Positions 13,455-25,494 are shown, counted from the first letter of the stretch. The stretch: DNA of 64,000 bases from Amphiura filiformis (GCF_039555335.1 NC_092628.1:74464713-74528712), one strand, 5' to 3'. The notes: generated by a model from the sequence alone, not told the origin. A program made the numbers and translations.

Positions 13455-16400
13455 TCTCCAAAAGTGTCCCGGTTTGTTTTTCTTGCCCTAAATCGTGCGT
13501 ATCTATTAATAAGGCACTTCAATAATCAATAATCAGTCCCGTGACGGCCTCCACTAACTAGCTACTAACTTGGGTTTATGGGCGCTGATATTTCATGTTC
13601 ACTGTCACTTATTTATCAGAAAAGTGCGACCCTTTGTCAATCACCTACAGTACCCAATTTCGGCATACTATATAAGACACTCATCATGATGATTGCCAGA
13701 GAATAGTTAAGATGTAGCTTGTACCGTTTTTTTGTGGCATCCTTCAGAAGTGAGCAGTCCGATACCAATATTTTCGGTCAAATCTCCATTCAATTAACAC
13801 GGTGCGACTATTTCTGAACATCTAACCTAGCTGTAATTTTAGGTCATGTTAGAGAAATATATTTGCTAGAAGTTTGGAGAATACCTAACATATTGGCTGG
13901 TTATTTTTCACACAGTGATGTTAACTAGGCAAGTGCCCATTCTTGCAACGTACATCATTTGTAGGGGTCACGCGTCAATGGTGAGAGCACTGTGTATTGT
14001 GTATAGGAAAACGGACAGTAACTGCAGTATGTCATTCATTCATTCATTCATTCATTCATTCATTGGTTAAATGTTGGGTTCTACAGTAGATAACACTGAA
14101 TTGAAATCTTCTCCGATCTTGCAAAAACAATGAAAACCAGAATAGTTTGCTATATCTCAGGTGTTTTGTTACCTGCGTAACGGAGCAAAACTGGTAACAG
14201 CCCATTATAAAGCCATGTTGACATTGACTTTTTTGCGTTCCCTGTCTGTAAGTAATTTGTTTTGTGTGGGGTGTGTGTGTGGGGGGGGGGTGGTTGTGTG
14301 TGTGTATGATGGTGGAGTTAAATGTAATGTTGCTTATGCTTGGGTTTTTTTTCTACTGATACTTGATATACACAGATCAGTCAATGGGTAACAGATTTTG
14401 CCAACGAGAATGCTATGGTTACCGAAATTAGCATAGGTAATTCTTATGAAGGTCGCCCGATCAAAGCAGTTAAGGTACGTTGCCAAAACCTTTCCATGTA
14501 TGAGAGAGGGATCACCCCTACTGAATTATTGCCCGCTTCATCATAACGAATTCATTTTGACCACTGTCCAACGTTGGACGCCGTGTTTTGCTAGTGTCAG
14601 TACTCACTACTCAGCACCCAGGCAGCAAATGTGTCTCAAAAAGAAGATATCGTATCTGTTTTTACACTAGAATAGTCAAGCAACTTGAAGCAAGAGTTCT
14701 TGAAAAAACTTAGGTAACCGTGGTGGGGTGTAACATTTTGATCCGAAGAGCCAGGAAACATGTTGCCGTGCCCAGGGACGTGCCCAAAACCCTTCAAACC
14801 GGAGGCTACTTATGGGAGGGTGACTTGAGAGTACCCGAGGAACTAACGGACAGCAATGTAATCATAATAGAGTGAGCTCCAAAGGCCCCCTGCCGCTAGA
14901 TGCGATACATCTTGACTATGGACTAAAGATCCTTCTCATTTATATTTTTGAATAGCCCACGACAATAAAGCACAGAACGAATATACCGGGACGAATACGC
15001 ATGGAAATTTACCGTTAGTATACTGTTTATAAACACTCTGTTTTTTTCTCAGATCAGCTCCGGAGGAAATAAACGCGTAATTTATATACAAGGTGGTATC
15101 CATGGAAAGGAGTGGTTCTCTCCAGCAACTATGATATATATGTCCAATTTGGTAAGCTAGACAGGGCCGAAGCAATAGTTCGTGTTGCTCGAACCGGTGT
15201 TGGGGATTCGCTGTCATCCGATATTTTTATCCAAATTTATTCTCTTGTCGCCCAAAGACTAACACCCATTTCGCAAGTGGTAATAGTAGGTCTATTGATA
15301 GGTAAGATACTCGGCTGTGTTAGGGTTTGAGTTCGACCCCCGCAGTGTTGTTAGTTTGCTCACGTGAGTGAAATCTCCTGGACAAATATTTCACTGTTTA
15401 TTGTTACATTGTTTTGTTCCATTGCAAACCCGTACTGGGAGCTGATCATGGTTCAAACTTGTTGTATGTATAACATATAATAGGTGTGCGCTTCTTACTG
15501 CACGTCCCGGAGATGTCGTTAAATGGTCGGTCTGGATAACTTTTCATCATTGGCCCTTTGAAAATCTGCTCCTAGTTTATGGGATTTCATATACTAAGTA
15601 ACTGGTTTCGGGAACGATTGAGGTGACAATGGCAATGGTCAGCGATAATCTATTATGTGTGCAGAAGCTTGCAGAGGCTTGAGAGTTTGGCATAAACGCA
15701 CTTTATATCACTAAGGCTTCTTTGTAATACTAACGCAATTTGAAACCATTAAAAAAAAAAAAATACTCGAGGCTTTATTCTGTGGGGTGTTTTTTATTTT
15801 TCAACCAATATTTGTTGCAAAAATTGTGTTCTAACCCAGTGACCCATAATTTGATAGGTCTATCTCTTACCCAAAGCCACTTTTTACAGTACCCCTTAAT
15901 TTTTAAGGCTGTCTCACACTTACAAACCTGTATCAATTTCATATTGAAGTTGGCTCATGGCAATCAGGCAAAACTGTCGGTGCCCTAACATTTCCTCGGT
16001 CGCAACACAATAGTGGCGTGCGGTGAGTTTGGTCATTTTTATGAAATTTGGCCCAACGGCTTTAAATAACAAGTTCTTCAAGTACACTAAGTAAGAAAGC
16101 TCAACTATACTTATTAATAAATAACATTAATTAATCGATTGACCTATGTCAGCAATCTCGTAACATCGGAATCCAATATCTTCCGTTTCACAAACTAACG
16201 TACGATCAACATACGCCACTATGTGAAACGGTGATAGTCGGATTTGATGACATTTAGCCACATCTTAAGTCAATAATGTGGTGTATATATTTCAGAAACG
16301 AGCTGAAAACCTCGAAATCTTCCGTTTCACATAGTGGCGTATAAGTTTAGAGCTAGATATACCCTGTAAAAATTATTCCTTTTTAACTATTTAAGTTTAA

Positions 16401-19400
16401 GTTTAATAGTTTAATCCTTTAACGTTAATTTCAAATGTAATCGGTCCACTGAAAGATAATATTGGAGGAGTACTGACTATGTGATTAGTAGCATATCCTT
16501 CAAACGCGTTTTTGTCGGAAATGTATTTTGCATCTATCCTGCACGTACGCCACTATGTGTTGCGACCAACGATTTGAAACACTAACAACAAAACACCCAC
16601 ATTTGCAGTCGCACAGAAAGTAATAATTTCACTGTTTAAAATTCCTGTTTACATAGTAATGTTATTGTTTCCATCAGTAGCAGACCATACTGTTAGCATA
16701 AAAACCGTTAGTGCAGTCTTTTCAATTTCAATTTCAAGTCAGTCGACTATAATGAAAGACAGAGATAAAAAGATTTTATCGCGTCTGATATCACTGTCAA
16801 TTACGTTCCGCGATTGGTTTACACAGGTTAATAGCGCGTAAAAGAAAGGCCGATTTATCTGGTGACGGTCGGAGAAAAGTAATAGCAGAAAAGGACGAAA
16901 AAGTACGTACTTCTACAAGACAAAAAGCAACTTTTCTAGGCATTGTTGACATGGTGCCTTCGCGAAAGAAAGTTTCCTACTATAAAGACCTAACTTTTGA
17001 GATGGTTTGTATGTTTGAAGGTGCAAAATTAACAATAAGGCGCCCGGTTATACCACCGCGTTCAAAAAGTCATCATCACGACACTTGTAAACATGCTCGA
17101 GTTTGATTGGCAGATGACGTCAGACGCGATAAAATCTTTTTATCTCTGTCTTTCATTATAGGTTGTGTTTCTATGTAATTATATATTGAAATAACATTTT
17201 CTTTGGTGAAAAAAGAAAACATGCTATTAAGTGTATTTCGCGCTCTTTATTAATATCAGTAACTTACATCTTCCAGCTGACAACAAATTATAACACCGAT
17301 GCCAAAGTAAAAGCCATGGTAGACAACTATGACTGGTATATTGTACCATCAATCAACGTAGATGGCTATGCGTACACATGGACCGATGTGAGTATACAAA
17401 TTTACAAGTTTTCAAAAGGTATGAGAGAACAATGATGCACTATAAACTCATTATAAATACTTGGACAAGCCAAACCGGGCCAATATGAATATTGTTTCTA
17501 TTATACAATAACATTTTATAATGATAAACTAGAATGTATTTAAATTTCTTCATTATAATGTACATCCTGTAGTATTCTGTCAAGTTTCATAATTCACTAT
17601 CACTTTGAGTGTTCATTTTCAGCCCGTTTGGTCTGTATCTGAATATATAAAGACAAAAAGTAACAGCTGGTTTTTTTTAAATACGCATAGCTTCAGAACT
17701 AATCACTGTTTTCACAATATTTCAACATAAAAAGAAGGAACATTTATTTACGCGCTTTTTGATATCACATTTGAAATTCAGCATATTCAAACGGATCGAA
17801 ACAAAAGCTAATCATAATGCTGATGCTCTATTCATAACAATTGAAACTATATGATTTATGTTAACTATTAAATCATCCATAGATCCATAAAAACAAACGG
17901 CGAACAATGTAATATGTATTTTTTCACATAAATCTAAGTGGTTTAAACGATGCTGCTTTGATTGAAAAGATTGTTGGTATAAAAAAAAAGGTAATCAGTC
18001 AATTAAAAAAAAAATAGGGCGTATTATAAAATTAAAATAATTACTCTGTCTTCTAAACCAGATCAATTGTGACGCGATTGGATATCACGAATCGATATAT
18101 GGTGAGATTTTGACACAAACTTTTTTTAAATTTTCTTATCAAATTGTTAAAGAGATTTGCAATTATTTTATTAATGATAACCAAAAAATATAGTGGTCCA
18201 ATGTTATTAGATTGGCAAGGTTACTGCTATAAAATTCCTCATTGCGCTCTCCTTTTCTCCTATTTCAGAAAAGTTGATCAAATATATTTTAGTATGTAAA
18301 GAAACCTTTAATCGTTAGCTTTAATAAACCCCAAAAATATTTCAATCGCTGACAACTTTTGAAGATATGCTCTTTTTAAGAAATGTACCTGTTTTTCACT
18401 CTTTCCACACAAGAGGTTTGGCTACTTCAAAGATTGAATAGGAGAACATGAATATCAAACATTCCTCTCTTATAACTTTATAAAATAACAACGTTATTTA
18501 GGGAATGGGCTTTACCTGTGGGCTTATGGGCTATGGGCTTTGTCATTAATTTGTGGGTAAAATGGATGTTGGATGGGACTTCCTTTGCTATACTTGCAAT
18601 TACTTATTTTTTCTTTTATGCTTTTTTGTTTTATTATGTTTCTTACTTTCTTACATTGTTGTTTCTTGCTTTCTTTTTATTTACAACAAGTCGTTTCTCT
18701 TTTTGGGATAAAAAGCAGCCTTGAAAAGGGCTGTTTCGTTGCTGTGCCCTCTACCTGGTTGCCTCCTTTCAACCCTGGTCCTCATTGCATCTATTGCGTT
18801 GCTACCATCCTCGCGAATACTTGCGAATACAAAAGTTATACGGTTGCGAAGATCTCGGAGGGTAGCTGGTGCATGGTGGGCTTGTCTAAATAGCATTGGC
18901 TATACCAGTCACACCCTGTGAGAGCAAACGTGCCTCTATTTAGTTATTGGTCTTGTAATTTTACTACCAAAGTGGAACAAGTACTCAACCATTCTCATTA
19001 AAGGAAGTCTCCGGCAATTAGTCTTTATATGTAAGATAAATAATTATCAAGCACGAATTGCGTTGTTTTATTAAAGACAAACTCACAGTGACCATAAAAC
19101 TGAATAAAAACATCCGTCTCTCAACACGCGATATCCAAAATTCCCGGGCGCCGAAATTGTCGAGTGCAATGACGTCACAGTAATACAATGACGGCTGACG
19201 ACAATTGAGCACAAGTAATCATTACGTCATTGCACTTAGACATTTTCGGCGCGGGAATTTGTTTGAATATCGCGTGTTGAGAGCCGACTGTATTTATTCG
19301 TTTTTATGGTCAATATGAGTTTGTTTTAGATACAGCCATGTGATTCGTGCTTGATAATTATTTTGCTAACATATAAGGCATAATGTTATGATTGCCGGAG

Positions 19401-22400
19401 ACTCCCTCTACTTAACAAAACAAATGTATCAAGTGTGATATAATTTCACGAAAACGCTAAAAAGTTCCTGACAGATCTGTCCTGAAAAGGTGAATATATT
19501 GAAAGGCACAGGAGGTCTACTTATTATAATGCTCCCTCCCGCCTCAATAAAGGAGACAGAGACCACATGAAAACACCTCGGATGAATAAATAAAGATATT
19601 TCATCCATGCTTATTTCATTAAAAACAGGTGTCGGATCTAATCCTTGCAGCAACGCATATCGTGGTAAGGCAGCATTAAGTGGAACAGAGATTTCTGCAG
19701 TAGATACCTGGATCAAGCAGTTCTCAGGCAACATAGCACTGTTCATTGACTTCCATAACTACAGTCAGCGTTGGATGTACCCATGGAGTTATACTGCCGA
19801 CAGGAACACGCCACAACCAGACAAAGACGCTCAAGTAGGTATCCGTTCACAGAGACATAGACACCTGTATTATATTTTTGTACATTTTGCAATTGTGAAT
19901 TTTTCCTACAACATATTGCCTAGGCCAGGTTTTTTAAAATTATTCTGGGAACCTTTTTTCGACTGCTCAGTGCCAGAAGTGGGTAAGTGCAAATTACATA
20001 TTACTCATTAATGGACCATGCATATACCCCAAAGTTACTTGCATTTATTATGGAAGGCAGAATTAACCGTCCATTTATTACCGGAATGATAACGTATAAT
20101 TTGTACTTACCCATTTCTGGCACTGAGCAGTCGCAATGTGTGTCTAAATATTACCGAATAAAGCTCATGAATCCCATTATATCATTATCATAGTCGTCTT
20201 TATGACTACATTAAAAATGATAAATGAAGGCAGATGCAGACCCCATCACCCCCAGATGAAAATTGAATCCCTATAGGCCTAAGTTGGTATTGGTAATTAG
20301 GTAAGGCATCATAGATTAACAAGTAATTGTGTTCAATTCGATCTCAGACTCTGCATCTGCACATTCTATCTGCAGCGTGAGTTTCACCGACATCTCCGCT
20401 ATATGACCCCCGGGATATGCCCGCTAGTTTCAACAATAAGTTCTCGGAAAAGTGCCAATAGAGAGATTGCGATTTCCAAACGTACGTATCGAACGTACGC
20501 GGAATCTATTCAACTCTATTGAATAGATTCCACGTACGTTCGATGCTACGTTTGAAAATCGCAATCTCTCTATTATTTGTGGGTTTACTGTGTCAGCACT
20601 CGTTCACTCGTTACAAATATATTTTGTTTGCGATGCAAAAAAAAAAAAAACATGGTGCGTACCAATATATGGGAGTACCGCTCGGGCCCTAGGGACGGCA
20701 ACGTGATCGCCCCTGGGTATTTAGATGGTACAAAAATTGTAAACAATTGAGACAAATTCGAGCGACGCGCGGAGAACTGACACTTTTTAAGTAGAATTGG
20801 TCAAATATGAGATTAATTTTGGTCAAAGTCATACACACAGACGTCAATTTTGGTCCCCCCTCTAGATTGTGGCACCTGGGCCCGAACCCACTTGGCCCTG
20901 CGGTAAATCCGACTCAGTCTGAACTGGGACGGGAAATGAAGATGAAGGTTGTGCAGAGACGGTATAAACGGCTATCCAAGGAACATCATCTCCGTAATGA
21001 AAAGTGTGGTCTGCCATAGCTAAAACCATCTCGTGTTTTATTTCTTTATATTTATTCGATATACAACAGCACGCTCTAGCTATAAAAGCAACTGATGCTT
21101 TGAAAGTGCCGTACGGAACGGAATATTTCGTTGGAATGTCTGGACCTGACTCAGGTAAGTACTAAACTCTAAAACTAATATGACCCATTCCTCGTTCCAA
21201 ATTTACTCTTTATTTAGAAGTTTCTCTAAAAGCTGACAACCCTTTTGCCCCGTGTGGGAAACTGCCCCCCCCCCCTAAAATGTAAATTTTTTAGGCCCTT
21301 TTGTACTTCGTAGACACATAATTTGATTGGACAATCGCATGATTTTGGATGCCGTCTATCAGGCCGTAGACGACCCACGTCATCATGAGCGTTGATAACG
21401 CGTAACACGCTTGTAGATGTGCGCGTATGTGTCGCGTTGTATGCGTAGACTAGTGCGGGATATGCGAACGCGCTAGCAGTACTCGCAACTAATACGTGAA
21501 GTTGTAAACAAGTTTCGTTCATTTTATAATAAGGGGAGTTTTTAAGACGGTAATTTTGTTTTTGCTTAAAAAAATAATTTACAGTTATTAAAATAATATT
21601 TAACTGACTAAGAATGAGAATAAACGATAGGAATTTTTGTTTTTACTATCCTCTACCTATGATAGACGACAGGCAGGTCCACTATTTTTATCGTAGTGTG
21701 TGCCGGCATCCACTACTCAAAATATGGACCGTGTCTATCACACAGTAGAGGATAGTAAAAACAAAATTCCTATCGTTTATTCTCTAAATCATGCGTTCGC
21801 GTAATGCACGTGCGAGAACTAAGAACGCGGTTCAGCAGCTCAGATGTTCATAACGGTTTCGTTTATTTAAAACAACGGAGATGTCCTCACAAAGGTAACT
21901 GCGCCGGCATCCAGCATTCAAAATATTGGCCAGTTCATTCATATATGACACGATATTGGATAGGCAAAAGACAAAACCCTATCTTTTATTATCTAATTAT
22001 AATACTCCCTTTTTGATCCTACTGTTTCAAATTGAGCATGAAATTGACTCCTGTTGCGTAATTTTAAAACTATGGTCAAAACAACATCTGTATCACCTTA
22101 TTCACATGTATATATTTTACCTGAAATTTCCATAATTGCCCTGTTCGTCTTCCGTTTTAGCTTGATAAATGCATGTTTTCGGACCATGAACTGTAGCAGA
22201 AAATACCAAAATCACTTTAATTTTGGGCTAAAATAGTCTGAATTAGTAATGTAGGGGCAAGGGAAGGCACGAGCACTGAATGCCGTCTTAGGGGCACCGA
22301 ATCGACCAATCATTGAAAAGACAAAACTCGAAATTCAACTAGATAATTATAACCTTTTGTCAATTCCCACAGGCGCCACAAACCCTAGCTACGCCACTGG

Positions 22401-22760
22401 TCTGAATAACAAATGTTTTTCGTTTGCCATTGTCACAGTAAAACCGGGTCAAATTCTGTTCGTCCCCCCCGACATTGTAATGCTTCCACCGCCACTGTTG
22501 TGTAAAACTCTCTATGGAAATCACACGTTATTGCTTAGTGGGAAAATTAAACTTTTCTCTTGCCATTTAAATCTTCAGCCCCCGGCCCCGGAGCCAGCGT
22601 GGATTATGGTTATGGTACTCTTGGTGCCAACTATGCTTACATTGTGGAATTGCGAGACCAAGGACGATATGGGTTCTTAATTCCTGAGAGTTTGATTGAA
22701 CCGTCTGGTATCGAGACATTTGAAGCGCTCAAAGTGTTTGGAACGGATCCTTTAAATTGA
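7137..22760 (+). CDS. M14A metallocarboxypeptidase, copy 2 (probably active type; exon 7 not found)
   Basis: This is a secreted zinc procarboxypeptidase. Exons: 7137-7201, 11112-11193, 11706-11930, 14376-14474, 15053-15151, 17277-17387, 19629-19834, 21070-21154, 22579-22760. Exon 1 encodes a signal peptide (MRLICALFVFVASASA). Exons 2-3 encode the propeptide, including YQVLRVVPQDVEQLQG, FWKEP and an ERCTDCVN segment near the expected activation site. Exon 5 has GGIHGKEW, so zinc ligands His69 and Glu72 are kept (about residues 174 and 177). Exon 8 has FIDFHNYSQ with His196, and exon 10 has IVELRDQGRYGF with Glu270. The codon split across intron 9 reads Ala, so Tyr248 is replaced. Exon 6 ends in phase 0 and exon 8 starts in phase 1, so a 91-base exon 7 carrying Arg127 and Asn144-Arg145 is required; none was recognised in 17388-19628. 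With a standard exon 7 the protein would be about 414 residues. Confidence 0.85.
7291..7818 (+). mobile_element. LTR-retrotransposon fossil (LTR plus primer-site remnant), Ty3/Gypsy-like
   Basis: An LTR-like segment of about 445 bp (7291-7735) starts TGTGGCGGAA and ends TTCCGCTACA, which are inverted copies of each other. It has an AATAAA signal and a GC-rich promoter-like part. It is followed at once by TTTGGTGGCAGCGG, which resembles a primer-binding site. A second LTR end (TTCCGCTACA) lies at about 7809-7818, and both sides are flanked by ATAA. No gag or pol remains, so this is a broken relic in intron 1 of carboxypeptidase copy 2. The family assignment is tentative. Confidence 0.6.
9509..9604. 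repeat. (TTTA)n microsatellite
   Basis: Near-perfect tetranucleotide run in intron 1 of copy 2. The leucine/tyrosine/isoleucine-rich frame across it is an artefact of the repeat. Confidence 0.95.
10010..10925. repeat. Intron 1 segment shared with carboxypeptidase copy 4 (44058-45110)
   Basis: Several blocks recur in the same order in intron 1 of copy 4. One is GAGCGCTGACATATTGGAAA followed by ATGTTGCCAATCAATATTCATG; another is a TTAATGGCGGAA block; a third is the tail around AAAGGAACAA followed by CATTACAT. The shared order suggests paralogous intron sequence or one long dispersed repeat. Confidence 0.7.
11477..11540 (+). repeat. Possible degenerate tRNA-derived SINE head
   Basis: TTAGCTCAGTTGGGAAAGTG matches the tRNA D-arm/box A pattern. 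No box B follows at the right distance, so this is at best a decayed SINE fragment between exons 2 and 3 of copy 2. Confidence 0.3.
12415..12592. repeat. Duplicated segment with (CATT)n microsatellites
   Basis: The phrase AACTAAGCAGGGTA plus flanks occurs twice (about 12415-12460 and 12529-12575), each time followed by a CATT tetranucleotide run (12453-12519 and 12572-12592). Confidence 0.85.
12593..12905. repeat. Dispersed repeat related to 58088-58190 and 63585-63715
   Basis: The part from about 12770 shares TTGGCTCCAAACAAAGGATT, a neighbouring GAACCGGTG, and a CATTCAATCAAA stretch with two sites in intron 7 of copy 4, where the orientation is opposite. On the minus strand it contains GGTTCAAATCC, a perfect tRNA box B, so a SINE origin is possible. 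Confidence 0.55.
12938..13297. repeat. Minisatellite, about five ~75-bp units
   Basis: Successive units contain ATTACTTTGTTTCGTGATGA, then AAATCGTGATGTTTTATTTC, ATCACGCTCTAAAA and CAAACGATTTCTTATG. Each unit is partly self-complementary (GTGATGAAAAT / ATTTCATCAC). It lies in intron 3 of copy 2. Confidence 0.85.
13380..13453. repeat. (GAT)n microsatellite
   Basis: A trinucleotide run with one GTC interruption. The poly-isoleucine frame over it is not a gene. Confidence 0.95.
14032..14064. repeat. (CATT)n microsatellite
   Basis: Short tetranucleotide run in intron 3 of copy 2. Confidence 0.9.
15998..16567. mobile_element. Foldback MITE with GGTCGCAACACA-type ends
   Basis: The left end GGTCGCAACACAATAGTGGC and the right end GCCACTATGTGTTGCGACC are inverted copies. 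A second inner pair (CTTCCGTTTCAC / GCCACTATGTGAAACGG) suggests a nested or composite foldback. It lies in intron 5 of copy 2. Confidence 0.65.
16747..17161. mobile_element. 415-bp MITE with ~40-bp near-perfect terminal inverted repeats
   Basis: The left end CTATAATGAAAGACAGAGAT continues through AAAAAGATTTTATCGCGTCTGA. The right end is its reverse complement, finishing TCTCTGTCTTTCATTATAG. Near-identity of the arms suggests a fairly recent insertion in intron 5 of copy 2. No coding capacity is visible. Confidence 0.8.
17388..19628 (+). other. Intron interval of copy 2 where exon 7 is expected
   Basis: In copies 3 and 4 this interval holds a 91-base exon starting GACCGTTT and ending TACCAGTGG. 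Neither motif, nor a frame with RLW-K and C-G-N, was found here. The interval contains a 19003-19406 MITE and a pyrimidine-rich stretch. The last 200 bases match the intron before exon 8 of copy 1. Confidence 0.6.
19003..19406. mobile_element. Foldback MITE, ~400 bp, GGAGTCTCCGGCAATTA ends
   Basis: The left end GGAAGTCTCCGGCAATTA pairs with the right end TGATTGCCGGAGACTCC. Inner sequence is also complementary around ATTATCAAGCACGAATTG, CTCTCAACACGCGATAT and TGACGTCA. It lies in the intron before exon 8 of copy 2. Confidence 0.75.
20457..20574. repeat. 118-bp near-perfect palindrome
   Basis: Arms of about 58 bases run from AATAGAGAGATTGCGATTT and close at AGAATCTATTCAA-type sequence around 20517. 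It contains CGAACGTACG elements. It can form a long hairpin in intron 8 of copy 2. Related ends occur near 37850 and 38640. Confidence 0.85.
21616..21784. repeat. 169-bp foldback element
   Basis: GAGAATAAACGATAGGAATT, then TGTTTTTACTATCCTCTAC, pairs with GTAGAGGATAGTAAAAACA and AATTCCTATCGTTTATTCTC. It lies in intron 9 of copy 2. Confidence 0.85.
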
Positions 22761-23818
22761 GACAATCATTGGAAAAGTTCCTAAACTATTAACATCAAGA
22801 TACATGTATGTGATTATTTCTTGCAAATAAGGGTGATGATAAAATACGTAAATAGGGATACATATCATGTTCGGCAGCAGTGCTAACTGTTTTCAGCTCA
22901 ATTTCTACGTATTGGTTGAATCTATAATGCTACGCTCGTATGTAGTCTAGTAATAGCTGGTTAAAATGTTGCAGTCCCTATTACAGTCAAAAGAGTGTGT
23001 AATATTTCTTCACCTTACTCAAAAATAACTCCCAATAACATGTACAATCATTCTGAAAAAGGTGGGGGGGGGGATTCGCAATTCGGTTCGCTGTCAAAAT
23101 AAAATAAGAACAATATAGCGTTTTTCGTGAAAAAGTGGAGACACGATTTGAGCAGTCAAATTTACATATCTGATTGAACCTTATTAATTAAGCCCGGATT
23201 TAAGGGATTATGTTGCAGAGTTCTCAAATTTTTCGAAAGACAAATAATTATTTAAGTTTGCTTCTTGGAAACTATTACAAAGAATAAAAGAAAATTTATC
23301 GAATGAATGTATGCGAAGATTTACCATGCTTTTTTATGCGTGAGGAAATTTCAAAATGGAGATCATTATAAAGTACAAGACAGCATTGCTATGACGTTTT
23401 AATAGGAAATGCAACGATTTCTTCAAAATATATGAAACAGATTTTTGTCCACGGATGATTAACCAGTACACACACCCCCGTGCACGATTAACTAACTAAC
23501 ATCGTGTGCGTGTATCCGTGAATCTTTTTCATGATTTGTTAGGAAATCGCTGTATTCCTATAACCAACAATCTACATTCAATGATTTAAAAAGGATACTT
23601 TTGTAAAACCCCATACTTTGTGTTTCTGAGTTTTAATTTGGATATTTATACTTGAAAGTAAGCGAAGGAAGGAACTCAAACTAGATATGGTAGCTATCTT
23701 CCAGGTACACCCTGTACATTAGGAAATATCCTAAAAGTAACATACACAAAAAGACGTATGTGTGTGGGATTAGTTTGGGACTGATGGGTCTTTGAATGAT
23801 GTTCTTAAGGGGTCGGTA

Positions 23819-24095
23819 ACCCACCTTCGCACAGTATTTTGTAGGGCCGAGAACACATCAGATACACCAAATGCATTCTCTTCTGATATCAAATAATTTA
23901 GATTAATTTGAAATTCGCGATATAATACAAACTTTATAGCAAATTATTAAAAATTTATGTTTTTTATATTTTTGCTATTCAAACAGTCCTCGAAGTAAAC
24001 TTTATCATTCTAATGATATGTACTTAAAGTGCATGTAGCCGGGAGGAAAAGCCGTCCATTATATGAAACTACCTTTCTTATTGAAAATATTCATT
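23819..24095. mobile_element. Fragment of the TTAA-targeting foldback family (one arm)
   Basis: It starts GGGGTCGGTAACCCACCTT directly after TTAA. It then follows the family order: GAACACATCAGA, CTGATATCAAATAATTT, ATAATACAAACTTTATAGCAA, CAGTCCTCGAAGTAAACTTT, CTTAAAGTGCATGTAGCCG. The second arm is not clear, so the copy is truncated or diverged. Confidence 0.65.
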
Positions 24096-24284
24096 TTTTG
24101 GTATACAAAAATGTATCAATATCAATTGATATTTAAAATATTTGATCAGCTAGGCACACCCTCTACAGTATAGAAATAGAAGAACGTAAACAGTAGGAGC
24201 TGCTTCAGTCTTTAGATCGTCAGGGTTACAATTTCAAAGTCAGTAGTATAATGGCTTTTAGGGCCTGCTTAGTATGCATAAGGG

Positions 24285-24418
24285 GCCTGGCTAATTAACC
24301 ACGCCTCTTATCAATATTAATGAGGTGGGTGTAACTAATTAGCATAGCTGAATATTAATGAGGTGGGCGTGGCTAATTAGCATATCTGAATATTAATATA
24401 GTGGACGTGGCTAATGAA
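24285..24418. repeat. Tandem repeat, ~45-bp unit, about three copies
   Basis: Units contain GAATATTAATGAGGTGGGCG followed by TGGCTAATTAGCATA. Confidence 0.8.
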
Positions 24419-24571
24419 TCGGATCGATTTTTCTTTAAAGTAAACTTTGACCCTGAAGTGACCTTTAACCCGCAACGATCCTTACACAAACTGTGATCCC
24501 TACGTGACCACCGACCTTTCCCACGTACCAGTATAATGGGGATGAACGGCGAGTAATATACTTTCCACGAT

Positions 24572-24790
24572 TAAAGGTGAGGTAGAAATGAGTCAATGAG
24601 CGATGAAATGAGTCAATGAGAGGGGAAATGAGTCAATGAGCGGCGAATGAGCGGTGAAATGAGTGAGGAATGAGTAAGGAATGAGCCAATGAGTGGTGGA
24701 ATGGGTCAATGAGCAAGGAATGAGTCAATGAGCGGTGAAATGAGCGGTGAATTGAGCAAATGAGCGGGGAAATGAGTCAAAGAGTAGCAT
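24572..24790. repeat. Minisatellite, ATGAGTCAATGAGCGG-type units (left arm)
   Basis: Short degenerate units of GAAATGAGTCAATGAGCGG. The same unit recurs in reverse orientation at 25495-25640, so the two arrays form inverted flanks around the sequence between them. Confidence 0.85.
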
Positions 24791-24839
24791 AAAGATTAGT
24801 TTCAACCAGTTCTCGTCATTCGGAGATTAAACTTCAACG

Positions 24840-25365
24840 AGTCAACATATGGCTTCTATTTCAGCGTTCAAAAATCACCCTTGTCACGTGTGCGACAAAC
24901 GTTTCGATCAATTGTACAAGAAGACACGTGAAAACGATTCACGGCGAAGAGGAAGAAGAACGCTCCAAAGTAGACGATTCTGAACCCGAAAATTTGGAGA
25001 TGGATGATTCCGATGCGTTCGATAGCGACGCGGAGCTGGAGGACAACGTCATGTTCCGAGAATGGCCTAAACGCGAGATGAGGACCCAAAAATACGAAAA
25101 GTACGTCAACGCAGGTATGGACCTGGCCGAAGAAAAGGTCGATACGAAGACCGTGTGGGCCGTTAAACCCTACCTGTTTTGTCGCAAAATGTCCATTTGA
25201 AAGACGACGACACTCACCAGGATATCGTAGCCGGCCGAGAAGAGAAGACGGAAAAGGGCATGGACGTACGCAAAGCGCTGAAAATAACGTTGGCTAAACA
25301 TCGACCTAAATTTTCCGGGCTTTTCCAACAGAACGACGAAGATGAGGATGAGGAGCAGATGTAAC
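24840..25365 (+). pseudogene. Zinc-finger/acidic gene relic, possibly Polinton-derived
   Basis: The conceptual product begins with a C2H2-like start (HPCHVCDKRFDQLYK), continues into a very acidic stretch (HGEEEEERSKVDDSEPENL), then a charged helical region with MDVRKALKITLAKHRPKF, and ends in an acidic tail. This order resembles a zinc-finger/acidic protein I associate with Polinton-type elements, from memory and without a search. It is a broken, partial relic; no polymerase, integrase or capsid gene is nearby. GC content is higher than in the surroundings. It sits between inverted minisatellite arms. Confidence 0.35.
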
Positions 25366-25494
25366 GCGTCAAAGGCCGCAAATTGGAATATAATAAAATA
25401 AAATGGAGAAACAAAATACGATTGACCGACTCGCCTCGTCATTTAAATTTTAAACCTCTAAAACCCCTTTCGTGGTTACGCGTTTTGTTACGCT

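Noticed and set aside
13322-13522. Poly-isoleucine protein on the minus strand
   Set aside because: It is the translation of a GAT/ATC microsatellite; the same holds for frames at 9401-9748, 25985-26275, 52479-52756 and 52829-53161.
14161-14391. 76-residue + strand protein before exon 4 of copy 2
   Set aside because: It contains a GTGTGGGG simple repeat and overlaps the start of exon 4 in the wrong frame.
17622-17735. Candidate exon 7 for copy 2 (acceptor TTTTCAG, frame starting PVWSVSEYIK)
   Set aside because: The frame lacks the RLW-K, cysteine and NY/NW positions of exon 7 and has no donor at the right length.
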